Source: an uncultured Collinsella sp. (lineage in GTDB: Bacteria > Actinomycetota > Coriobacteriia > Coriobacteriales > Coriobacteriaceae). Taken from it: 28,030 bases of DNA. The DNA lies in assembly GCA_900542305.1 (NCBI GenBank), contig UQMU01000026.1, positions 1-28,030 on the forward strand, given 5' to 3'. The position numbers were made by a program, and so were the translations under genes. Each line of letters opens with the position of its first letter. Within the stretch, counting starts at the first letter, position 1. The notes beneath the pieces are model-generated. The model was not told where the DNA came from, searched no databases, and worked only from the letters and a program-made list of their open reading frames with translations. Of this stretch, positions 12,578-19,637 are shown piece by piece.

Positions 12578-15500
12578 ATGGAGATTAAGAACATGAACCG
12601 AGGCGTGCTCGGCAGGCTGATCGCTGTGGTGGCAATCGCCCTTTGCTGCGTTGTAGCGCTGCCGGCGGCAGCGTATGCCGAGGATGTGCCCGAGGACAAG
12701 ACCGAATTCCATATCACAAACAGGAACGACTTCCTGGCGTGTGTCGCGCTGTCGCGACAGCGCGACACGTCGCAGTGGCGCGTCTATCTCGATAACGATA
12801 TCGTTCTTAACGATGATGATATGAACGCCATTGTTGCGGATACGGTCAAGCACCTCTCCTTTGGCAACAAAGAACATCCCTTTAAGGGCGTCTTTGACGG
12901 TCAAAACCATACCGTGAAGGGCCTGAACTACGAGAATAAGGTCTTGGATCCCGAGCGCGACACGGGCTTTTTTGCCGAGACCGATGGCGCCACCATCAAG
13001 AACTTCTTGGTCAAGGATGCCAACATTTGGGCTGACTTCCGCGGCGGCATTATCGTGGGCAGGGCGATCAACACCCACTTCGAAAACGTTATGGTTATGG
13101 AGAGCACCCTGCACGTTACGTGTGCCAACAACATGCTCAATGTGATTACCAATGCGGGTTTTGAGGGGGGCCTGATTGCCGGCGAGCTCGATGGTTGCAC
13201 CCTCTACAACTGCGAGGTCCGTGGTGGCCGCGCCGTTAACAACACGACTTCGGGCGTACAGGCAATCGGTGGCGAGGGCCTGTATATGGCGGCGTTTGCC
13301 GGCTACGTTAAGAACTCGACCATCGAGTATTGCCGCGTGACGCCTACGCGCAACGAGGATGGCTCGATTGCCGAGAAGGGCATGACCGACGTTACCAATA
13401 AATACGATGTGGCCATTGGCGCTCTGGGCGGCAACAACGTGTACGCCTCGGGTTTTGTGGGCTGCATGGCAGAAGGCGCTAAAGTCATTGACTGCTTTTC
13501 AACGGCGAAATGCTATAGCTATGCTGCTTCTTACGTGGGCGTTGTCTCCGTAACGCGCGCTTGGACGGGCGGTCTTGCAGGCCGCATCTTGTCTAAGAGC
13601 GGTAATGAAATCACTCGCAGCCATTTCGCCGGCGATTTGAGCTCGCGCCAGTACAACCCCATCGCCGTGATCCCCATTATTCAAAACGACGTGAACCTGG
13701 GCGGTATTGCTGCACGCGCCAACAAGGGCGACGCCACGGTCACCGAGTGCTACTTTAAGCCGAGCGTGAGCCTTTCTGGCAATAGCCAGGGCAATCCTGC
13801 CAAAAAGAAGATCCCTTCGTTTGGCGGCGACGGTACCACCAAGGGCGACAGCTATGGTCCGTGGGATGACGAGCGCTACATCACGCGTGAGCTATGGGAA
13901 GAGCACGACTACGACTTCTGTGCCGGTACCATGCGCTCGACCGCTAACGACGATGCCCTGGGTGGCCAGCACACCAATGAGTGGGCGATGGATTACAAGC
14001 TGAATATCCCCGTGCATGGCCAGAGCGTTAAGGCGACGATTGATTTTCCCGGTGCAGGCATCGCGACCATCGAGGCAACCAAACTCGGTATTGATCAGGC
14101 GACCTCTGATCCGTATACCTTTGCCGTGAGTGCCGTGCTGGCGGGAACGGCCCAGGGCTTGGCCCAGGGCGATACGTCGGTAACGTTTAAGCAGGATACC
14201 TCCGCAAAGCCTGAGGGGCTGAGCGGGGAGAACGGCGGCTACCGTTTTATGGGCTGGTTCCGCGAGCCCGATGTGCAAGTGAATCGAATTGGACAAGACA
14301 ACAGCTGGTTTGACGGCAAGACCGATGCCGATGCTGTGGCTGCTGGCAAGCAGGTCCAGAAGAGCGAGTTGCACGACGAAACGTCAACCTATACTGCCGA
14401 TAACGCGAAAGGGGCCAAGGCTTTTGAGGGCAATGACCTGTTTATCGCTTCGTACGAGGCACAGGTGCTGTTCTATAACGTTAAGGGCGAGACGCTTGAT
14501 TGGAAAACCGGTGCTGCGCACGGCAAGTCAACTGATTGGTACCGCTATGGCGTGGGTTTGACGCCCGCTGCCCCCGCGGATCGCGGCAACTTGAAGCCTA
14601 CCGCGACATTTATCGGCTGGACCACGCAGCCTAGCAGCGAGGCGGGGATGAATGGTGGCTATGCCGCCATCACCTCGACTCAGTTAGCCGAGCTTAAAAA
14701 TCAGGGAGCTTTTTATCCTGCGGGTTGCGAGATCACGGTTGTCCGTCCTACCGACTTCTACCCGGTGTACAGCGACTACGTGTCGAACATCATAACGGTG
14801 TTCGAGGGCAATGAGCAGGACACAACCGACGATAAGACTCTGCGCGACGGTGTGGGCAAAACCAATGTCGACGTCCAGACTACCGAGGACAGCACCAGCG
14901 TCTACACGGTACAGGTGTGCAACACGGAAGGTACGCCCCTGTCCAATGGCGGCAAGCTGCCCGATGGCTATTGCTTCTTGGGTTGGTACGAAAACAAGGG
15001 AACCGAGGATGCTCCGCTCGAGGTGCGCGTAAGCCGCGATCCCAGCTATACGCTCCCCGCAGATGTCGATTTAACCGCGCCGCATACCTACATCGCCCGC
15101 TTTGAGTACCGAGTGGATTATTACGTTCGGGCTTATACCAACCATGAGTTTACGGACAGCAAGCTACTTTGTTCCGTTTGGAATCGCTATCAAACGCCCT
15201 TTGAGGAAAACGTCGGTAGTACCTTCGTGCGTGAAAACGTCGTCCACTGGGGTCCGGAGCATGTTGACCACGGTATAAAGGATAGGTATGACGAAACGTG
15301 TGGCACGCGCTTCACGAAGGAAACCCTTGTCGTGAGTCCCCTTAACGCGTACTCGCACAACGTTAAAAACGATACGGGAGCCGATACTCTAAAAAACCTC
15401 TATGCCGATACTGATTTTCCAGGCGCTGCAACTCTAAGCGATACTTGGACTTCGGCTTCGCTGAACGTAAAGGCCAAACTGGTGAATGATCGCTATCGCC

Positions 15501-18073
15501 TGAATTTCTGGACGCTTGAGCGCGATGGTGAATATTGGACATATGTGAAAAATCCCATCGAGAGCATAGTGCGTACAGATAAGAAGTACTACGTTCGCGC
15601 GATGATTACCACGGACGTTAATTTCTACAACAAGGGCGATAATGTCGTGAGGACTGCCACGCGGCGCTATGAGAGTAACTTGCTGCAGACCAAGGTGAAC
15701 GGGGCGGATCCGACGTTCACGTATTACTACCCGCATGTTAATAAGTCGGTTAAAGTGGCCGAAAAACCAGAAGATGGTGAGAAAGGATCGTATGAGAGCC
15801 CCCTGACCCTCGAAGCTTCCCCGACCGATGCCGACATGGCCGTGCCGGGCTATAAGTTCCTGGGCTGGATTTCGACCGCCGAGGTCAAGAAGGATTCTGC
15901 CGTCTGGAAATATATCTATGATGTCGCCAACGACCCCTATGTGACGAGCGATCCGGAGAAGGCGACGCCATACTTGGCGACCGACGCGTCCAAGGTTACC
16001 CAGTGGCAGGATGCCTATCCCGTATACGTAAAATATAACGTTAACTACACCACCAACCTGCACCGCAAGGGCTTTGATGGAACGTCGGGCATCAATGTTC
16101 CGCGATTCGACATTACGCCTAAACTTGATCCTCAGCAGAACGGTGACGTGGTGGCTACGGTGAGCCCCGACATTACGACGACGGTGTATGCCGACGGTAC
16201 TGGTGGCGCCTATCAGCTTAAGAAGCTCGAGATCGAGCTTCCCGACGGAACGGTAAAGAAGCTCGATCCGACGGGCGAAGGCGGCAATACCTATACCTAT
16301 ACAGTGGAGCCGGGTAAACCCTATACGTTTGTGGCCTACTACACGCCCATTGCGGTGGTGTATCACCTGAACGACACCGATATCGATGGCAAGCTCGCGC
16401 AGGAGGGCAATACGCTCGGCAGCCTTAAGGATGGCATGCCACTGCCGACGTATAACGTTGGCGACATCGATGCTGCAACGAACGCATACAATGCCTTCGT
16501 AGGCTGGACGGAAACTAAACCGGCATCCGGCAACGGTTATGTCATTTGGTCGGACGGCCTCCCCATGGTGAATACAAACACTGTGGTTAACGCCCCCATG
16601 GAGCTGTACCCGGTCTACCGTGCCAGCGCGGTAATTGTCCAATCGAATATCGATGCCAATCTGGATAACCCCGATTCCGTGCGTTTTCTTTCGCGCACCG
16701 ACTCTGGCGATCAAATTTCGCTGGAAGTAAGAGCTACAGCTGAGGTTGTCGGCAGGGATGGCACCAAGTACGACTTTGTCGGCTGGTCGCGTGACTATGA
16801 ATCCGATAGTAAATACACTCTGATGACCGAATACGATAAGTATCCCCTCGAGGGTAGTGAACCCTTTAAGGGCGCGACGTATACCGCGGTGTACAAGGTC
16901 ACGCCGTATAAGGTGCGCTATCACAGCGTCGACGGGGCGGTCATCTTTACGGCGACGGTCGACTCGGGCGACGAGCGTGCGCAGGACGGTAAGCCTGGCT
17001 TTGTCTACACGGTCGATGTTCCCAAAATGGACGAGAGCGGCAACCCTGTCTACGACAACGACGGCAATCCTGTGATGGAGCAAAAATCCGTGGCGTACGA
17101 TCCGGACGCCCACTCCAAGATCGTCGCGCTGCTCGATGAACAGGCTGCTGCCAATGGCGATAAGCGTGAGCTCTTCTTGGAGTGGCGATATGTGGGTGCG
17201 GATGGCAATGCGAAGTCTTGGGATGAGTTTAAGAGTGAGCCAGTCAAGGGTGACATGGACCTGTATCCCGTGACGTATCGCGTGGTTGCCAACGATACGT
17301 CTGATCCCGCGAGCCCCGTAACTATGACCGCGCAGCTTAAATGGCTGCTCGATCCCGCCGCCGCCAACACCGTCGATGACGGTGCCGACAAGGCGCCGTT
17401 TAAGGTCTGCTTTGCCGAGCCGTTTATGGGGACGCAACTGACTGTTACGGTAACGCAGGCAAGCTACGGCCCTGGTGCAGAGGGCGTTTCTGCGGCGGAA
17501 GAGCCTGTGAACGGCAAGTTTGTCTCGCTCTACAGCCTGGGTTCGAGTAATGGTTCGTTCGACCTGGCCAACCGTCTGGAGTATAAAAAGACGGGTGAAG
17601 ACGGCCAAGGCGACGGCAATGCCGTGTTCAACTTTGACCAGACTCATGCGCTGACGATCGTTAAAAAGACTACCGATGCTAGTGCCATGGGACAGACGTT
17701 CCGCTTTAAGGTGACGAAGACGGCGGAGGGAGCCTCTCCCGAGACGCGCGTGGTCGAGGTGAAGGTCGATAAGCAGCAGCCGGAAAACGGTGAGACCTGG
17801 TATGTCGGCAGCGTGCAGTTCGCCGCTCCGGCGGGCATCTATACCGTCGAGGAAGACACGAATTGGGCATGGCGCTACGAGGGCGAGCTGAGCACGCCGG
17901 GCAAGGCGCCCGGTAAATCTGCCGAGCTGACGATTTCGTCTGCTTCGAGCGCGGGCGATGCGGTGGTGACGTGCGTCAACACGCGCGCGAAGGACAAATG
18001 GGTCGATGGCGGCTCGCGTGCCAAGAATGTTTGGGAAAACGGCACGCTGAGGAGGGAGGACAAGGATGACTAA
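12578..18073 (+). CDS. Giant secreted adhesin with beta-helix and InlB B-type repeats
   Basis: 1831 residues. A signal peptide (cleavage after AAYA, about residue 34) leads into a right-handed beta-helix/GLUG-like region at about 45-440 (DGQNHTVKGLNYENK, FFAETDGATIKNFLVKDA, GGIIVGRAINTHFENVMVM). From about 550 to 1540 there is a chain of InlB B-repeat-like modules marked by F-x-G-W signatures: FMGWF (~555), FIGWT (~678), FLGWY (~797), FLGWI (~1092), FVGWT (~1307), FVGWS (~1398). Between them are spacers such as Y-x-P-V-Y. Residues about 1690-1806 form a pilin/Cna-B-like domain (LTIVKKTTDAS, TFRFKVTKT, YTVEED, VTCVNTRAKDKW). The C terminus (RAKNVWENGTLRREDKDD) has no LPXTG motif or membrane helix, so it must be held by other proteins. 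Start: ATG 12578 or ATG 12593. The stop overlaps the next gene by 8 bp. Likely a multidomain host- or mucus-binding adhesin; the ligand is unknown. Confidence 0.9.
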   Translation: MEIKNMNRGVLGRLIAVVAIALCCVVALPAAAYAEDVPEDKTEFHITNRNDFLACVALSRQRDTSQWRVYLDNDIVLNDDDMNAIVADTVKHLSFGNKEHPFKGVFDGQNHTVKGLNYENKVLDPERDTGFFAETDGATIKNFLVKDANIWADFRGGIIVGRAINTHFENVMVMESTLHVTCANNMLNVITNAGFEGGLIAGELDGCTLYNCEVRGGRAVNNTTSGVQAIGGEGLYMAAFAGYVKNSTIEYCRVTPTRNEDGSIAEKGMTDVTNKYDVAIGALGGNNVYASGFVGCMAEGAKVIDCFSTAKCYSYAASYVGVVSVTRAWTGGLAGRILSKSGNEITRSHFAGDLSSRQYNPIAVIPIIQNDVNLGGIAARANKGDATVTECYFKPSVSLSGNSQGNPAKKKIPSFGGDGTTKGDSYGPWDDERYITRELWEEHDYDFCAGTMRSTANDDALGGQHTNEWAMDYKLNIPVHGQSVKATIDFPGAGIATIEATKLGIDQATSDPYTFAVSAVLAGTAQGLAQGDTSVTFKQDTSAKPEGLSGENGGYRFMGWFREPDVQVNRIGQDNSWFDGKTDADAVAAGKQVQKSELHDETSTYTADNAKGAKAFEGNDLFIASYEAQVLFYNVKGETLDWKTGAAHGKSTDWYRYGVGLTPAAPADRGNLKPTATFIGWTTQPSSEAGMNGGYAAITSTQLAELKNQGAFYPAGCEITVVRPTDFYPVYSDYVSNIITVFEGNEQDTTDDKTLRDGVGKTNVDVQTTEDSTSVYTVQVCNTEGTPLSNGGKLPDGYCFLGWYENKGTEDAPLEVRVSRDPSYTLPADVDLTAPHTYIARFEYRVDYYVRAYTNHEFTDSKLLCSVWNRYQTPFEENVGSTFVRENVVHWGPEHVDHGIKDRYDETCGTRFTKETLVVSPLNAYSHNVKNDTGADTLKNLYADTDFPGAATLSDTWTSASLNVKAKLVNDRYRLNFWTLERDGEYWTYVKNPIESIVRTDKKYYVRAMITTDVNFYNKGDNVVRTATRRYESNLLQTKVNGADPTFTYYYPHVNKSVKVAEKPEDGEKGSYESPLTLEASPTDADMAVPGYKFLGWISTAEVKKDSAVWKYIYDVANDPYVTSDPEKATPYLATDASKVTQWQDAYPVYVKYNVNYTTNLHRKGFDGTSGINVPRFDITPKLDPQQNGDVVATVSPDITTTVYADGTGGAYQLKKLEIELPDGTVKKLDPTGEGGNTYTYTVEPGKPYTFVAYYTPIAVVYHLNDTDIDGKLAQEGNTLGSLKDGMPLPTYNVGDIDAATNAYNAFVGWTETKPASGNGYVIWSDGLPMVNTNTVVNAPMELYPVYRASAVIVQSNIDANLDNPDSVRFLSRTDSGDQISLEVRATAEVVGRDGTKYDFVGWSRDYESDSKYTLMTEYDKYPLEGSEPFKGATYTAVYKVTPYKVRYHSVDGAVIFTATVDSGDERAQDGKPGFVYTVDVPKMDESGNPVYDNDGNPVMEQKSVAYDPDAHSKIVALLDEQAAANGDKRELFLEWRYVGADGNAKSWDEFKSEPVKGDMDLYPVTYRVVANDTSDPASPVTMTAQLKWLLDPAAANTVDDGADKAPFKVCFAEPFMGTQLTVTVTQASYGPGAEGVSAAEEPVNGKFVSLYSLGSSNGSFDLANRLEYKKTGEDGQGDGNAVFNFDQTHALTIVKKTTDASAMGQTFRFKVTKTAEGASPETRVVEVKVDKQQPENGETWYVGSVQFAAPAGIYTVEEDTNWAWRYEGELSTPGKAPGKSAELTISSASSAGDAVVTCVNTRAKDKWVDGGSRAKNVWENGTLRREDKDD
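12741..12768. repeat. Perfect 28-bp palindrome inside the adhesin gene
   Basis: The 28 bases at 12741-12768 (GTGTCGCGCTGTCG followed by its exact reverse complement) form a zero-spacer palindrome about 165 bp into the adhesin gene, coding for V-A-L-S-R-Q-R-D-T. It could fold as an mRNA hairpin or be a protein-binding site. Confidence 0.85.
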
Positions 18074-18635
18074 GCGCAAGCGGATCGTTGCCCTCCTTGT
18101 CGGCGTCCTCCTTTTGGCCGGCGTCGTCGGCGCCTTTGCGTGGCTTTCGGTTACGGGCGTGCTGGTCAACGAGTTTGGCTTTGGCTCGGTGGCGCCTTCG
18201 GTGGACGAGACGCGCAAGGACAACGTGAAAAGGGATGTCTCGGTAAAAAACACGGGCTCGGCTCCGGCATACCTGCGTGTCGCGGTGGATATCTACTGGC
18301 AGGATAAGGATGGCGCGCGCCTGTGGGATGAGCCGGTTGCCGGCACCGACTACACCATTGAGTGGGGCGATAAAGGCGATGCCTCCGCCACTAACAGACC
18401 TTCGTCTTGGGTTCTTGCGAGCGACGGGTTCTACTACTGGACGTCTTCTGTTAAGCCGCTCGACAAGACGGGCGTGCTCATCAAGAGCGTGTCCGAGCGG
18501 AAGGCAGCTGGTAAGAACCTGGTCGTCGACATTTCGACCCAGGCAATTCAATCCACGCCCGACGATGCGGTTACAGAGGCATGGGGTTGCACGGTCAAGG
18601 ATGGCGTGCTGGTGCCGCCGCATGGAGGTGCGTAA
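18066..18635 (+). CDS. TasA/camelysin-like secreted protein 3 (SipW-dependent signal)
   Basis: A 189-residue protein. TKRKRIVALLVGVLLLAGVV, then GAFAWLSVTGVLVNEFGFGSVAP is a SipW-type signal with the A-W-L-S box and N-x-F-G-F-G-S-V. The mature part has the strands RDVSVKNTGSAPAYLRVAVDIYWQD and KNLVVDISTQAIQST, the same plan as the protein at 11927-12574. The ATG overlaps the end of the adhesin gene by 8 bp and a GGAGGGAGG ribosome site lies in the adhesin's last codons, so translation is coupled and strong. Being placed between the adhesin and the wall-anchored protein, it may join the two. It is probably processed by the peptidase encoded at 10492. Confidence 0.85.
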   Translation: MTKRKRIVALLVGVLLLAGVVGAFAWLSVTGVLVNEFGFGSVAPSVDETRKDNVKRDVSVKNTGSAPAYLRVAVDIYWQDKDGARLWDEPVAGTDYTIEWGDKGDASATNRPSSWVLASDGFYYWTSSVKPLDKTGVLIKSVSERKAAGKNLVVDISTQAIQSTPDDAVTEAWGCTVKDGVLVPPHGGA

Positions 18636-18637
18636 GT

Positions 18638-19336
18638 ATGGCGTTCCCGATTCGCAAAGGCGTTGCGCGCTCCTTGCGTTGCGTGGTCGCGGCCATTCTC
18701 TGCGTGGTCGCGCTCGCCGTTCCCGCCCGTGCGTTCGCCGATACTCCCGCGATTGCGTATGACGGAAATGCGCGCCAGCTGACGGTCTCGGGGGCGACGA
18801 TGTCCTCGGGGGAGCCCGACCTGTTTCCAGCTTTTAAAGATCTAATGCCGGGCGATGAGCGCGAGCAGCAGATCGAGATTCGCGCCACAGGCGTAAAGTC
18901 CCAGGTGCGCGTATTTGTGCGCGCCGTTGTCGATCACGAGACGACACACCTGCTGTCGCCCATCACATTAACGGCAGCGGTCAGCGATGCGTCCGCAGAC
19001 TGGCTCCAGGCAGGAACGCCGGGCAGCGTGTTCGCCCACCCTACGCAGGTCGCAACGTTTACGAGCGATGGCAGCACAGTGCTCAATTTGCAACTAAGTG
19101 TCCCGACGTCGGTAGGCAATGAGCTTGCCGACGCAAACAAGACCATTCGCTGGGAAATCACTGCCGAGGACGATGGCGAAACAATTCCTGCGCAGCCCGC
19201 TGGCCCCAAAAAGCCCGGCCTGTTTGGCCTGGCTGCGACGGGCGACAACTCGCTCGCTCTGCTTTTGACGCTGCTAACGCTAGCGATTATCGCTTTTATG
19301 GTCGCGCTGTTCTTGTCTCAAAGGAATAAGCGCTAG
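18638..19336 (+). CDS. Sortase-anchored protein (LAATG) at the end of the fibre operon
   Basis: 232 residues with an ordinary Sec signal peptide (about residues 1-33, CVVAAILCVVALAVPARAFA), unlike the SipW type of its neighbours. A beta-rich domain follows (IAYDGNARQLTVSGATM, LFPAFKDLMPGDEREQQIEI, RVFVRAVVD); the phrase L-M-P-G-D-x-x-x-Q-x-I-x-I is common in TasA-associated proteins. It has a short Pro/Lys linker and the sorting signal LAATG (198-202), a long hydrophobic segment and a SQRNKR tail. Start: ATG 18638 with GGAGGTG 8 nt upstream, two bases after the preceding stop. As the only protein of the operon with a wall anchor, it is the likely base that ties the fibre and adhesin to peptidoglycan. 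The stop TAG is the first triplet of repeat copy B. Confidence 0.85.
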   Translation: MAFPIRKGVARSLRCVVAAILCVVALAVPARAFADTPAIAYDGNARQLTVSGATMSSGEPDLFPAFKDLMPGDEREQQIEIRATGVKSQVRVFVRAVVDHETTHLLSPITLTAAVSDASADWLQAGTPGSVFAHPTQVATFTSDGSTVLNLQLSVPTSVGNELADANKTIRWEITAEDDGETIPAQPAGPKKPGLFGLAATGDNSLALLLTLLTLAIIAFMVALFLSQRNKR

Positions 19337-19437
19337 GTCCATCTTCTAAATGCAACGCCCTCCCGGGTGGCGGGCACGAAGTTCCCTGCTCTACAGTCCT
19401 GCGCAAGTTGAAGGCCACAAGACGTGGCCTTCAACTT
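19334..19437. repeat. Nested palindromic element, half copy B, with operon terminator hairpin
   Basis: Bases 19334-19407 match 9865-9938 at 72 of 74 positions. The inner hairpin is present but rebuilt: AAGTTGAAGGCCAC (19405-19418), loop AAGAC, and its exact inverse (19424-19437), a 14-bp stem. The right-hand outer arm found in copy A is missing. The hairpin probably terminates the fibre operon. Confidence 0.85.
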
Positions 19438-19488
19438 ATATATGTTCAGCAGATGTCCCCATGACAAGCCGCGCTTCAACACCGAGGC

Positions 19489-19617
19489 GTCTGCCCGGCG
19501 ACGCGGAATGTAAGGTTCATCGCGAGTTCCGCACGAGCCGGAGAGCACTTAATGTGCTCTCCGTGCGAGCAGGACTGTCCGAGCAGGGAACCTTACGTTC
19601 CGTGCCGCCGGGCAGAC
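19489..19617. repeat. Nested palindromic element, complete copy C (opposite orientation)
   Basis: Outer arms 19489-19518 and 19588-19617 are inverted copies at 27 of 30 positions. The inner hairpin is GGAGAGCAC / TTAAT / GTGCTCTCC (19540-19562). The linkers GTTCATCGCGAGTTCCGCAC (19515-19534) and AGGACTGT...GAGCAGGGAAC match those of copy A read on the minus strand, while both stems have entirely different sequences. It lies between convergent genes and may terminate the LTA-synthase-like gene that ends at 19638. Confidence 0.85.
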
Positions 19618-19637
19618 GAACCAGTTAAGACGCGCCG

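Noticed and set aside
15434..18253. 939-codon open frame on the minus strand
   Set aside because: Antisense to the adhesin gene; Arg/Ile/His-rich without domains or a ribosome site. The plus strand has the signal peptide and F-x-G-W repeats.
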